In this document: piece after piece, positions 47,829-57,174 of the stretch | Layout: each line of letters begins with the position of its first letter | Numbering within the stretch: position 1 is the stretch's first letter | Origin: Thomasclavelia ramosa DSM 1402 | GTDB taxonomy: Bacteria > Bacillota_I > Bacilli_A > Erysipelotrichales > Coprobacillaceae | Direction: 5' to 3' | Length of the DNA stretch: 64,000 nt | NCBI RefSeq assembly: GCF_014131695.1 | Contig: NZ_CP036346.1 | Span: 1-64,000, forward strand | The notes under the pieces: model-generated | The model's database searches: none | What the model saw: only the letters and a program-made list of their open reading frames with translations | What the model was told of the DNA's origin: nothing | Translations under genes and position numbers: made by a program

Positions 47829-48839
47829 ATGGAAATAGAAAAATGGCTAAATGATGTATTAGAGAAGAAAAATAAACGAGCAATGCCAATAATTACCTTT
47901 CCAGCAGCAACAAAGTTAAACATCAGTGTCAAAAAATTAATTAATGATACCGATCAACAAGTTGCAGCTCTTAAGATAATTAAAGAGGAGTGTAATCCAT
48001 TAGCAATTTTAGGTTTTATGGATTTATCGGTTGAAGCAGAATGTTTTGGTGCAGAAATAAAGGTTACTGATAACGAAGTACCGACAGTAGTTGGTCAATT
48101 AATTGAAGATGAAGATGATGCTCAGGCATTAAAGGTTCCTGCAGTGGGAAGCGGTCGAAGTCAATTATATATTGATGCAATCAAAAAAACTAAAGCAGAA
48201 ATTAAAGATATCCCTATTTTGGGAGGTTGTATTGGTCCGTTTAGTTTGGCTGGTCGTTTAATGGATGTAAGTGAAGCAATGATCAATTGTTATGAAGAGC
48301 CAGAAATGGTACATATTGTATTAAAAAAGGCTACAAAATTTTTGATCGACTATATTTCAGCGTATAAAGAAGCTGGAGCTGATGGAATTTTAATGGCAGA
48401 ACCACTAGCTGGGGTGCTATCGCCAGTTTTGGCGACTGAATTTTCTAGTACCTATGTAAAAAAGATAGTTACAGCAGTTCAAGATGAAAATTTTATGGTC
48501 GTATACCATAATTGTGGTAATAATACTTTAAAAATGATTGATGATTTTAAAGAAATTAAAGCACGAGCATATCATTTTGGTAATGCTATTAACATAAAAA
48601 AAATGCTAGAACTAATGCCAAAGGATTGTCTTGTTATGGGAAATATAGACCCAGTGGAAATAATTAGTAACGGAACCCCAGAAACAATCAAAGAAATTAC
48701 ACTAAATTTATTAAAAGAGTGTAAAGATTATCGTAATTTTATTATTTCGAGTGGTTGTGATATCCCTCCATTAGCCCCATGGAAAAATATTAAAGCTTTT
48801 ATGGAAGTTTGTGAAAATTATTATGAAAACGATTCTTGA
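47829..48839 (+). CDS. MtaA/CmuA-type (URO-D fold) methyltransferase
   Basis: A 336-residue protein of the uroporphyrinogen decarboxylase fold, in the methylcobamide methyltransferase group. The zinc-ligand pattern of MtaA/MtbA is present: the H-x-C in VVYHNCGNN and a later cysteine in SSGCDIPP. GCIGPFSLAGRLMDVSEAM and MAEPLAGVLSP are typical. True decarboxylase is unlikely because no haem genes are nearby and the next genes are corrinoid-linked. It probably moves a methyl group to or from the corrinoid protein. ATG 47829 gives the best spacing to GAGGTG. The downstream gene overlaps its end. Confidence 0.88.
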   Translation: MEIEKWLNDVLEKKNKRAMPIITFPAATKLNISVKKLINDTDQQVAALKIIKEECNPLAILGFMDLSVEAECFGAEIKVTDNEVPTVVGQLIEDEDDAQALKVPAVGSGRSQLYIDAIKKTKAEIKDIPILGGCIGPFSLAGRLMDVSEAMINCYEEPEMVHIVLKKATKFLIDYISAYKEAGADGILMAEPLAGVLSPVLATEFSSTYVKKIVTAVQDENFMVVYHNCGNNTLKMIDDFKEIKARAYHFGNAINIKKMLELMPKDCLVMGNIDPVEIISNGTPETIKEITLNLLKECKDYRNFIISSGCDIPPLAPWKNIKAFMEVCENYYENDS

Positions 48840-50250
48840 ATATTTACAGGAACAAGATTGTAATTTTATCGCCCCTTGTAATGGTCAAAAAAAATGTGGA
48901 AAATGTAAAGTAAAAGCTACCAATCGAATCATCGAGGTTAATCATGATGATCTAAAACTGCTTACTAAAAAAGAGCTGGATCAAGGATATCGTTTAGCCT
49001 GCAGCCATTTATATCATCAGGGTGACCGATTTATTTTGCCACAAGCAGACGGAGTTATTGAGGATAGTATATATTTAAATGATACCGTAGTAATTACCGA
49101 ACCTGTTGAGAAAGTTGGAATTATCATTGATATTGGAACAACAACAGTAGCAATGAAATGGCTCAATTTAAAAAGCGGAATGATTATTGAAAGTCAGTCT
49201 TTCTTTAATCCTCAAGGCAAATTTGGAAGTGATGTGATTGCTCGAATTGATTTTGATAATCGTGATAATGATCATAAATTAGGTGAACTAATAATTAAAG
49301 AAATATTTAGTCGAATCAATGTGTCTACAAAAATCAAAGAAATATTAGTTTGTGGTAATGCAACAATGATTAATTTGTTTTTAAAAGAAAAGGTAAAAAC
49401 AATTGGAGTATCACCATTTGATGTACCAATCTTAACAATGACTGAATATCCTTTAAATTATTTTATAAAGAGTTCAGTAAAGATTGAAGTTATGACTATG
49501 AATCATATTTCTGCTTATGTGGGGAGTGATATTGTCATGGGAATTTATGCTACTAATATGGATAAAAACAAGGAAAATGTATTACTGATGGATTTGGGAA
49601 CTAATGGTGAGATGGTGATAGGAAATAAGCATCGGCTATTAGCGACATCTTGTCCTGCTGGGCCTGCCTTTGAAGGGGTAAATATTGAATGTGGTGGTCC
49701 AAGTATTGCTGGCGCTGTTTGTGCGACTAAAGTCGAAAATAATAAGCTTGTCTATAAAACAATTGATAATCAAGATGCTAATAGTATCTGTGGTAGTGGT
49801 TTAATTTCTTTAATCGCTAATTTGCTACGTTTAGGAATTATTGATGATACAGGTAATTTTTTAAATAAGCAAAAAAAATACTATTTAAATGATGAAGTAT
49901 ATTTATCAATTAAAGATATAAAAGCTTTTATGTTAGCAAAAGCAGCAATTCAAGCGGGAAAAGAAGTATTATTGAAGGAATTGAATGATGAAGTAACAAC
50001 TATTTATATTGCGGGTGGCTTCGGAAATTATTTGGAGAAAGCGGATCTTGTTACCTTGAATATTATTAGTTCAGAAGAAGCTAACAAAGTTCAATATATT
50101 AAAAATAGTGCTATCAGTGGTCTTTATAAACTAATATTGACACGAGATTTTCAGCGAGTTCAACATATTAGTAATCAAACAAAAGTTATCTATTTAGAAA
50201 AAGATCCTGATTTTAATGATTATTGGATAGATGCGATGGTGTTTTCATGA
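48823..50250 (+). CDS. Corrinoid activation protein (RACE; 2Fe-2S plus DUF4445 ASKHA domain)
   Basis: A 475-residue reductive activator of corrinoid proteins, which returns inactive Co(II) to Co(I) using ATP. The N-terminal ferredoxin-like domain has the cysteine pattern APCNGQKKCGKCKVK with a later cysteine in RLACSH. The C-terminal ASKHA ATPase domain has IIDIGTTTVAMKW, LMDLGTNGEMVIG, CPAGPAFEGVNI and IAGGFGNYLEKAD. The N-terminal domain is slightly short. It overlaps the previous gene by 17 bases from ATG 48823 (a GTG at 48811 is also possible). Confidence 0.92.
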   Translation: MKTILEYLQEQDCNFIAPCNGQKKCGKCKVKATNRIIEVNHDDLKLLTKKELDQGYRLACSHLYHQGDRFILPQADGVIEDSIYLNDTVVITEPVEKVGIIIDIGTTTVAMKWLNLKSGMIIESQSFFNPQGKFGSDVIARIDFDNRDNDHKLGELIIKEIFSRINVSTKIKEILVCGNATMINLFLKEKVKTIGVSPFDVPILTMTEYPLNYFIKSSVKIEVMTMNHISAYVGSDIVMGIYATNMDKNKENVLLMDLGTNGEMVIGNKHRLLATSCPAGPAFEGVNIECGGPSIAGAVCATKVENNKLVYKTIDNQDANSICGSGLISLIANLLRLGIIDDTGNFLNKQKKYYLNDEVYLSIKDIKAFMLAKAAIQAGKEVLLKELNDEVTTIYIAGGFGNYLEKADLVTLNIISSEEANKVQYIKNSAISGLYKLILTRDFQRVQHISNQTKVIYLEKDPDFNDYWIDAMVFS

Positions 50251-50888
50251 TAAAAGTTATTGCTTGCAAAATATACGAATATTATATTTCACAACTAGAC
50301 TTATCACTTGATAATTATGAATTTGTATATCTAGATATACAACAACATAATCAACCACATACTTTAGCAAAAAATATCCAAAAAGAAATTGATAAGAGCA
50401 GGGGGGATGAAAAAATAATTGTTTTATACGGACTTTGCGGTAATGCTTTAGTTGAAATACAAGCACGCAATATTCCTGTATATCTAGTTAGAGTGCATGA
50501 TTGTTTAACTGTTTTATTGGGGAGCAAACAGCGATTTAAACAATTATTTTCAAATCGCTTGTCTTCTTCATGGAGCTGTTATAGTTTAAAAGTTAATGGC
50601 TGTAATGTTTATGAAGATGAACAATATTTAAAGTGGTGTCAGCGATACGATCAAGAAACAGCAGACTATTTGAAATCCCAATTACAAACGCAGGATAATG
50701 TATACCTAATTTATAATTATTGTGACGATGTTCCTTTTCTTAAAAATCAGGAACAAATTAAAATAGATTTAAAATTTTTAAAACAAATATTATTACAAAC
50801 TAGCAATGAATTAGTAATTTTAGAAAAAAATCAAAAAGTTGTAATTAGTAGTGATATCGATCAAGTATTTGAGATAATGGAGGAGTAG
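50247..50888 (+). CDS. DUF1638 protein
   Basis: A 213-residue protein with the DUF1638 pattern: IVLYGLCGNALVEIQARNIP, RVHDCLTVLLGSKQRFKQLF, and a following SSSWSCYSL region. It has conserved cysteines (CGN, HDC) but no known enzymatic motif. DUF1638 genes occur almost only in corrinoid methyltransferase operons; the molecular role is not established. The start ATG 50247 overlaps the upstream stop in an ATGA arrangement. Confidence 0.85.
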   Translation: MIKVIACKIYEYYISQLDLSLDNYEFVYLDIQQHNQPHTLAKNIQKEIDKSRGDEKIIVLYGLCGNALVEIQARNIPVYLVRVHDCLTVLLGSKQRFKQLFSNRLSSSWSCYSLKVNGCNVYEDEQYLKWCQRYDQETADYLKSQLQTQDNVYLIYNYCDDVPFLKNQEQIKIDLKFLKQILLQTSNELVILEKNQKVVISSDIDQVFEIMEE

Positions 50889-50890
50889 AA

Positions 50891-51523
50891 ATGATTGAAG
50901 AAATTAGTGAATTAATTCAAAAAGGACAAGCTAAAAAGGTTGTCAAATTGGTAAATGAAGCTTTAGAAGCTGGCTTTCCAGCAACGGATATTCTTAATCA
51001 GGGGTTGTTGAAAGGTATGGATGCCATTGGTGTAAAATTTAAAAATGAAGAAGTTTTTGTTCCCGAAGTATTAGTTGCAGCTCGGGCGATGAATAAGGGA
51101 ATCGAGATTTTAAAGCCATATTTACAAGATACGGAACATCAAAGTAAGGGAACCGTTATTCTCGGTACTGTAAAAGGTGATCTTCACGATATTGGAAAAA
51201 ATTTAGTTAAGATCATGTTGGAAGGAAAAGGTTTAGAAGTAGTTGATTTAGGTGTCGATGTAGATGCACAAAAATTTGTTGAAGAAGCAAAAATACATCA
51301 AGCACAAATTATCTGCTGTAGTGCTCTTCTAACAACGACAATGCCAGAAATGAAAAAAGTAGTTGATTTAGTTGCTCAAGAACATTTAAATGTTAAAGTT
51401 ATGATTGGTGGAGCACCTGTTAATCAAGATTATTGTAATGAAATAGGCGCTGATTATTATACAGATGATGCCACTAGTGCAAGTGAAGTTGCTTATGCAA
51501 TCGTGGGAGGTACGTTATGTTAA
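50891..51523 (+). CDS. Corrinoid-binding methyltransferase protein (MtaC/MttC type)
   Basis: A 210-residue carrier of the cobamide cofactor. The N-terminal helical cap (about 1-85) has FPATDILNQGLLKGMDAIG and the B12 domain has the lower-ligand motif GDLHDIGKNLVKIMLEGKG (the D-x-H-x-x-G signature), VDLGVDVDAQKFVEEA and MIGGAPVNQDYCNEIGADYY. It shuttles the methyl group between the two methyltransferases. Start after GGAGGAG. It overlaps the next gene by seven bases. Confidence 0.95.
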   Translation: MIEEISELIQKGQAKKVVKLVNEALEAGFPATDILNQGLLKGMDAIGVKFKNEEVFVPEVLVAARAMNKGIEILKPYLQDTEHQSKGTVILGTVKGDLHDIGKNLVKIMLEGKGLEVVDLGVDVDAQKFVEEAKIHQAQIICCSALLTTTMPEMKKVVDLVAQEHLNVKVMIGGAPVNQDYCNEIGADYYTDDATSASEVAYAIVGGTLC

Positions 51524-52614
51524 CTAAAGCAAAAAAAGAACAGTTAGTTGAAGATTTTGAAAAATGGTGGGAGCATAAATTAGAACGGCCAATTATTCAA
51601 GTAACTTTATTTGATGAAGATTATCAACCTCAAAAACACCGATATAATCGAGGGGAATTATTAGAAATGCTATATGATTTAGATAAGCCGGTTAATGAGG
51701 TAGTTCAAGCATATCAAGAAACATTTTTTTCGAATATTTATTTGGGTGATGCTTTTCCTATCTTTTATATGCGCTCAACCGGAGTTTTAGGAGCCTATTT
51801 AGGTCAAACTTATCATATTGATGTAAAACAAGGGACAATTTGGTTTCAAGAAATGAAAGGATGTGAGTTAGAAGATATTCATCCTCGCCTAGAGGAAACA
51901 TATCCCTTATATCAAAGATCATTAGAACTAATCAAAGCATTTAATCAGTTTTATGGAGATGATATTGCAATGGGAATTGCTAATCTTGGAGGAATGATGG
52001 ATATCGTTGAATCAATGAGAGGGGCAAATAACTCACTAATTGATTTATATGATGATCCTGATGAAGTTCAACGTTTAAATGATGACATTTACAAAGCATT
52101 TGAACAAGCCTATGAAGAGATGATTGCTAGTATTGATTTAAATAATACTTTGGGTTATACCGGATGGATCAGTCTATTATCACAAAAACCATATTTTATT
52201 TCTCAATGCGATTTTTGTTGTATGATTGGTCCAGAGCAATTTGATGAGTTTGTTTTTGAAACCTTAAAGAAAGAGGCATCCTTGATTGAGCGTTCATTCT
52301 ATCATTTAGATGGTCCTGGTGCAGTACGTCATCTTGATAAGATCATTGAATGTGGTTTTAAAGGAATTCAATGGATCAATGGTGCTGGAGCAAAACCATT
52401 AAATGATCCTTGCTGGAATGAAATTTATCAAAAAGTACATGATGCGGGCTTACTACTACAAGTTAATATAAGTGGCAAAGAAGAATTAGAATATATTGAT
52501 TATATTGTTGATTATCTTGGAAGTCCTAAAGGTATTGCTTTTATTTGTACTGGCAGCAGTAAAGATAAAGAAGCCTTTGAAGCTTATTTAGAAAAATATC
52601 ATATTCCTAATTAA
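51517..52614 (+). CDS. Second URO-D-fold methyltransferase (substrate side, MT I-like)
   Basis: A 365-residue protein of the uroporphyrinogen decarboxylase fold. Compared with the zinc methyltransferase at the operon start, the H-x-C position reads FYHLDGPGAVRHLD, so one zinc ligand is Asp or missing. Such proteins encoded beside corrinoid proteins are the substrate-specific component (MT I) in O-demethylase systems. The WWEHKLERPIIQVTLF start is typical. The methyl donor is unknown. A terminator follows, so this is the last gene of the operon. Confidence 0.85.
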   Translation: MLTKAKKEQLVEDFEKWWEHKLERPIIQVTLFDEDYQPQKHRYNRGELLEMLYDLDKPVNEVVQAYQETFFSNIYLGDAFPIFYMRSTGVLGAYLGQTYHIDVKQGTIWFQEMKGCELEDIHPRLEETYPLYQRSLELIKAFNQFYGDDIAMGIANLGGMMDIVESMRGANNSLIDLYDDPDEVQRLNDDIYKAFEQAYEEMIASIDLNNTLGYTGWISLLSQKPYFISQCDFCCMIGPEQFDEFVFETLKKEASLIERSFYHLDGPGAVRHLDKIIECGFKGIQWINGAGAKPLNDPCWNEIYQKVHDAGLLLQVNISGKEELEYIDYIVDYLGSPKGIAFICTGSSKDKEAFEAYLEKYHIPN

Positions 52615-52640
52615 GTACCATAATCGTGGTACTTTTTTTA
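52613..52640 (+). terminator. Corrinoid operon terminator
   Basis: AAGTACCA and TGGTACTT pair around TAATCG, overlapping the last stop, then T-run. Confidence 0.88.
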
Positions 52641-52642
52641 AA

Positions 52643-52658
52643 AGCTTCACGTGAAACT
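52643..52658. promoter_or_regulatory. Weak parS-like site 5
   Basis: AGCTTCACGTGAAACT keeps the central TTCACGTGAAAC but differs from consensus at three outer positions. Confidence 0.5.
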
Positions 52659-52703
52659 ATTCAATTATGATATAATAAAAAATAAGGATAAGGGGGATAA
52701 ATT

Positions 52704-53681
52704 ATGCAGTTACCAGAAAAAGTAGAACTGGCTTTTTTACCAACACCAATATATAAACTAGAGAAGTTATCTAAACAATTCCAAAAAAATATTTATATAA
52801 AAAGAGATGATTTAACTGGAATAGAAACATCGGGTAATAAAATTAGAAAGTTAGAATATTCATTGAGAGAAGCATTTGAACAAGGTTGTGATTTAGTCAT
52901 TACTTGTGGGGGGATGCAGTCAAATCATGCTCGTGCAACAGCCTATGCCGCAGCTAAGTTATCAATGAAAAGCTGCTTATTACTTCGTGGCAATGGAAGT
53001 AGTGAGCCAGTCGAAGGAAACTATTTTTTAGACCGCTTAGTTGGTGCAGATATTGTTATCAAAGAACCTGAAATTTTTAATCGTGATAAGGATAAGATCA
53101 TGCTGAAATTAAAAACTGCCTATGAAGCTAAAGGATATAAACCATATATTATTCCAATGGGAGCAAGTAATGGAATTGGTACTTTAGGTTATGTTGAAGC
53201 TTTTACAGAAATCTTAAAACAAGAAGAAGCTATGAAAGTAGAATTTGATACAATTATTGATGCTGTTGGCAGTGGGGGGACTTATGCAGGTTTATATATT
53301 GGAAATGAGCTTAATCGTACTAAAAAACAAATTATTGGATTTAATATTTGCGATGATAAGGAATACTTTATTAAGGAGATAACAAAAATTATTAAAGAGG
53401 CGCAAGTATATTTTGATCAGGAAATAAAAACAGAGCGGATCAAGATAATTGATGGTTATGTTGGTCAGGGATATGCTTTAAGTCGAAGTGAAGAACTTGA
53501 TGCTATTGCATCTTTAGCTAAATTAGAAGCAGTAGTATTAGATCCTGTATATACTGGTAAGGCATACTATGGTTTGATCAATGAATTAGAAAAAGGAACG
53601 TTTGTTGATAGTGAAAATATTTTATTTATGCATACTGGTGGAATCTTTGGGCTATTCCCGAAACAAAGTCAATTTAAATAA
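52704..53681 (+). CDS. dcyD: D-cysteine desulfhydrase / ACC deaminase family PLP enzyme
   Basis: A 325-residue PLP-dependent enzyme of the tryptophan synthase beta fold type. The PLP lysine lies in TSGNKIRKLEYSLREA, substrate contacts in CGGMQSNHARATA, and the phosphate loop near AVGSGGTYAGLYIG. Residues after KLEY and the YTGKAYYGL end fit D-cysteine desulfhydrase better than ACC deaminase, but the two cannot be separated with certainty. Start after AAGGGGGA. It is a single gene between the corrinoid operon and a converging ECF gene. Confidence 0.82.
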   Translation: MQLPEKVELAFLPTPIYKLEKLSKQFQKNIYIKRDDLTGIETSGNKIRKLEYSLREAFEQGCDLVITCGGMQSNHARATAYAAAKLSMKSCLLLRGNGSSEPVEGNYFLDRLVGADIVIKEPEIFNRDKDKIMLKLKTAYEAKGYKPYIIPMGASNGIGTLGYVEAFTEILKQEEAMKVEFDTIIDAVGSGGTYAGLYIGNELNRTKKQIIGFNICDDKEYFIKEITKIIKEAQVYFDQEIKTERIKIIDGYVGQGYALSRSEELDAIASLAKLEAVVLDPVYTGKAYYGLINELEKGTFVDSENILFMHTGGIFGLFPKQSQFK

Positions 53682-53695
53682 AAAAAGGTAGTATT

Positions 53696-53761
53696 ATGAA
53701 ATGGACACTGTTATTTGGACAACCAAATAATGGAGGTTCTTTTTATAATATTACCTTTTAA
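53696..53761 (+). CDS. Possible 21-residue peptide inside a long hairpin
   Basis: ATG 53696, preceded by AAAGGTAG, opens a 21-codon frame starting MKWTLLFGQPNNGG. The frame is bounded by AAAAGGTAGTATTAT and ATAATATTACCTTTT, which can pair over 15 positions with one G-U. No family is known. It may be a terminator region with a chance frame. Confidence 0.3.
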   Translation: MKWTLLFGQPNNGGSFYNITF

Positions 53762-53768
53762 TAAAAGC

Positions 53769-54359
53769 TTATTTATGAGGTGCTAATTTTACCAGGATAC
53801 CACTGCCAGCTAATCGAGGTCGGATGACTAAATAGATAGTAGAAGCTAAGGCGACAGTAATAACAGCATTAACTGAAGTTGTAATAGCGTTCCAGCTTGC
53901 TAAGGTGGCAGCAGCCTTTTCTGGAGCACCTAAAATCATCGAATTATAAAAATAGCCAAAGATTGGCTCTCCAACCACATTAAAAAACATTCCAGCCATA
54001 CAAGAAATGACAACATAAATTATTAAATGAGAATCATTATCATGTTTTTCAATTTTGAAAATTTTATGTGCAACTAATCCAGTAACGATTCCAATCATTA
54101 ATTTAAGGATAATTGTTTTAGGTGCATAGGTAACATAAACAGGATCAAGTAGATCACCAATTCCCATTCCAATCGCTCCTGCAATTCCTCCAGGAAGTCC
54201 CCCTAGCAATAATGCAGCTAAGACACAAAAGGTATTTCCTAAATGAAATGATGTAGTTCCCCCTGGCGTTGGTATTTTGATTTGTAGAAAAGTAAAAGAG
54301 ACATAGGCTAATGCAGCCATCAAACCAATTGTCGCTATTTTAAGTGTTTTATTATTCAT
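53769..54359 (-). CDS. ECF transporter S component (substrate-binding membrane subunit)
   Basis: A 196-residue membrane protein with five to six hydrophobic segments. IATIGLMAALAYVSFTF near the N terminus, GGTTSFHLGNTFCVLAALLL and GGLPGGIAGAIGMGIGDLL are typical of S components of energy-coupling factor vitamin transporters. The partner EcfA and EcfT genes are not in the window, so it would share a common module. The vitamin is not evident from sequence, and I saw no riboswitch in its leader. The start is ATG 54359 after GGGGGAT; longer in-frame extensions have no ribosome binding site. Confidence 0.85.
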   Translation of the reverse strand: MNNKTLKIATIGLMAALAYVSFTFLQIKIPTPGGTTSFHLGNTFCVLAALLLGGLPGGIAGAIGMGIGDLLDPVYVTYAPKTIILKLMIGIVTGLVAHKIFKIEKHDNDSHLIIYVVISCMAGMFFNVVGEPIFGYFYNSMILGAPEKAAATLASWNAITTSVNAVITVALASTIYLVIRPRLAGSGILVKLAPHK

Positions 54360-54534
54360 AAAAATCCCCCTATTTATTAAATCTATAAGTATCTTAACAT
54401 TACACTGGATATTAAAAAAGATACAGTTTTTAATAAATTTATAAGGACAGTAAGAAAATTTGCAAGTTTTAGGATTGTACAATTATTAATGGTTAAGTTA
54501 CAATATAATTATAGTAGTCTAGGAGGTGTCAGGA

Positions 54535-57132
54535 TTGAAATTCAAAAATATCGAAGAGTTAATGGATAAACTAAATAATGAATATAAAGTCCTTCTAGAT
54601 GTTATTGATAATGTTATTCTCGTAATTGATAATGAAATGAAGATACTTTTTGTGAACCGGAAAGGTCGTAAGCTGATAGGTGAAAATGTATTAATGCAGC
54701 CTTGTAAAGCTCTTAAAATGGATAATTGTAGTACGGAAAAGTGCTGTATTATGCGTTACCTTCACGGTTTACAACCATTAGATAATCTTCATAAAGATGG
54801 AAGTGTAGAAAAAGTAACAGTTTCAAGATTTTATGATAACCAAAACAATCCGCAAGGTTTTATTATCGTAGCTACCGATATAACCGAATTATCAAATATG
54901 AAAAAGGAGCTTCTAATAGGTGAAGAAATTTATAAGCTTGCTTTAAAACAAGCAAATACAACATTGTGGCAATATGATGTGTTAAATCATACAATTGAGC
55001 AGCTATTTTGTCCTGATGAAGTTGCATTAGGAATTTTAGATATTAATAAAACTTATTATAATATCCCAGAAAGTTTGGTTGAAGCAAAGATCATCAGTCA
55101 AGAGGATGGTTTACGAGTAAGAAAATTATGCCAAGAGATTGAAAAAGGCAGGCCTGAAACTTCAATTGAATTAAAGATGAAGCGTGGAGATGGAGAAGAA
55201 CGCTGGATCAGTCTAAAATGTTCAACAATCTTTGATGAGCAGGGACGTGCAGTTAAATCAATTGGAATCGGTAAAGATATTACGGATTTTGTTGAACTAA
55301 AGAGCAAGTATGAAATTGAACGAGAATATCGTGAGGCTTTAGGTAAAGATGCACTGAGTTATATTGAAGTTAATTTAACGATGAATGAAGTTATTGATCG
55401 GAAAATAGCAAAAAATAATTTTATTGATTTTTATGATGGTAAAAACTATGAAAAATCAATTTTAAAACTAAGTGAAAATTCAATTCCTAGTGAGTATGGC
55501 AAAGTGCTTCGTGAATTAAATCGGCAAAATTTATTAAATAATTATCGTGATGGAAAACGTAAATTAGATTTAGAATATCAATTCTATAATAAGTTTAAAG
55601 ATAATTATAATTTTATTCAAATTACACTATATTTGATTGAATTTAATAAAGATATTTATGCTTGTGGTTATATCAAGGATATTAATGAAAATAAAGTACA
55701 TGATCTTGTACTAAAGAAGAAAATTGAATTAGATCCACTAACAGGGCTATATAATCGAGAAGCTATTGAAATTAAAACAAATGAAATTATTCAAAATTTT
55801 CCTGAAAATAATCATGCGATTATGATCTTAGACATTGATAATTTTAAGCAGGTTAATGATAATTTCGGTCATTTATACGGTGATGCATTTTTGTGTGAAA
55901 TATCTCGAAAAATAAAATCTAAATTTCGAAATGATGACTTAGTTGCTCGTCTTGGTGGTGATGAGTATTTAGTTTTAATGAAGAATATTTCAAACAGTGA
56001 ACTAGCTATTGATAAGGCTAATGATCTATGTAAACTGATTGAAGGTGCTTATGGAACTGGAGGAACAAAAGTTAAAGTAACGGTATCTGTAGGGGTAGTT
56101 TTATACCCTAATCATGGAAAAACATTTGATGAGTTATATCACCATGGTGATCAGGCTTTATACAAAATTAAAAAGAATAATAAAAATGGTGTTTGTTTGT
56201 ATGATGAGAGTTTAGAGATTAGTGATGGTCAATTGGATAAAGTGAATAATATTGTTGATCGGGCTACCAAAAAGTTTTCTGATAATGTTGGTGAGTATAT
56301 TTTTAGAATTTTATATAAATGTCAAGATTTAAATGAAACAATTACAGCAGTCCTAGAATTATTGGGAATGCATTATTATATGAGCCAAAATTTAATTATT
56401 GTACGAGATTTGGATATTGGGAAATACAAAGTAAATAATTATTGGAGTTCAAAGAATGAAGATTTAACAAAAGTTATTGATGTTACTTATCATGATTATT
56501 GGCCTGAGTATGTACGGCAATTTGATGATGAGGGGATTCTTTGGGTCAATGATATCAAGGCTTCAGATGTTTCTCCAGCAATTAAAACACTTTATGCTAA
56601 TAGTAAGACCCGTATGGTAATTAGTGGTCTTATTAAAAATGGCGATGATATTATTGGTATCATAAGCATGGAACATGAAAAACCCTACGCTTATAAAGCG
56701 GAAGAAAAAGAAATGTTATTAACTTCGATTGCTATCATTAGTACTTTTCTTGTTAAAAAATATCAGGAAAAAGAAAAGAATCAGTATTTAAATGCAATTC
56801 AAATGATTTTAGATTTCCAAGAAAATGGGATTTACGTTATTGATCCCAACACTTATAAACTTGTGTATTATAATCATAAAATCAAACATATTTTTAATCA
56901 GGTAAAAGTTGGTGATTATTGCTATAAGTCTTTTAGAGGCTATGATGAACCATGCGCTGACTGCCCAATTAAAGATATGAAGGATAGCGATTTATCGTAT
57001 ACTAAATTGATTTATAATTGTAACATTAGTGCTCAGTTGGAGACAACGGTAAAACGTGTTCGGTGGATCAATGGTCAAGATGTTGCTGCAGTTACTAGTA
57101 TCGATATAACAAAATATTATAATGAAAAGTAG
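54535..57132 (+). CDS. Diguanylate cyclase with PAS, GGDEF and GAF domains
   Basis: An 865-residue soluble protein making c-di-GMP. Two or more PAS modules (about 15-265) precede a GGDEF domain (about 400-560) with DPLTGLYNREA, ILDIDNFKQVNDNFGH and an intact active motif ARLGGDEYLV. Five residues before GGDEY is an RNDD, a complete inhibitory I-site. A GAF-like domain follows (about 585-750), then a final PAS-like region with cysteines (DEPCADCPIKD). The start is TTG 54535, 9 bases after GGAGG; a GTG at 54526 overlaps that site. It is the only active-looking cyclase in the window against two phosphodiesterases. Confidence 0.9.
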   Translation: MKFKNIEELMDKLNNEYKVLLDVIDNVILVIDNEMKILFVNRKGRKLIGENVLMQPCKALKMDNCSTEKCCIMRYLHGLQPLDNLHKDGSVEKVTVSRFYDNQNNPQGFIIVATDITELSNMKKELLIGEEIYKLALKQANTTLWQYDVLNHTIEQLFCPDEVALGILDINKTYYNIPESLVEAKIISQEDGLRVRKLCQEIEKGRPETSIELKMKRGDGEERWISLKCSTIFDEQGRAVKSIGIGKDITDFVELKSKYEIEREYREALGKDALSYIEVNLTMNEVIDRKIAKNNFIDFYDGKNYEKSILKLSENSIPSEYGKVLRELNRQNLLNNYRDGKRKLDLEYQFYNKFKDNYNFIQITLYLIEFNKDIYACGYIKDINENKVHDLVLKKKIELDPLTGLYNREAIEIKTNEIIQNFPENNHAIMILDIDNFKQVNDNFGHLYGDAFLCEISRKIKSKFRNDDLVARLGGDEYLVLMKNISNSELAIDKANDLCKLIEGAYGTGGTKVKVTVSVGVVLYPNHGKTFDELYHHGDQALYKIKKNNKNGVCLYDESLEISDGQLDKVNNIVDRATKKFSDNVGEYIFRILYKCQDLNETITAVLELLGMHYYMSQNLIIVRDLDIGKYKVNNYWSSKNEDLTKVIDVTYHDYWPEYVRQFDDEGILWVNDIKASDVSPAIKTLYANSKTRMVISGLIKNGDDIIGIISMEHEKPYAYKAEEKEMLLTSIAIISTFLVKKYQEKEKNQYLNAIQMILDFQENGIYVIDPNTYKLVYYNHKIKHIFNQVKVGDYCYKSFRGYDEPCADCPIKDMKDSDLSYTKLIYNCNISAQLETTVKRVRWINGQDVAAVTSIDITKYYNEK

Positions 57133-57151
57133 GATCAAAGTATCCTACTTT
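57126..57151 (+). terminator. Weak terminator after the cyclase gene
   Basis: AAAGTAGGAT and ATCCTACTTT pair around CAAAGT, overlapping the stop codon, with only a short T-run. Confidence 0.55.
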
Positions 57152-57174
57152 CTAAATAAAGGGGGATTTTTTTT

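Noticed and set aside
54360-54482. N-terminal extension of the ECF S component
   Set aside because: It has no ribosome binding site and is unlike family members; GGGGGAT precedes ATG 54359.
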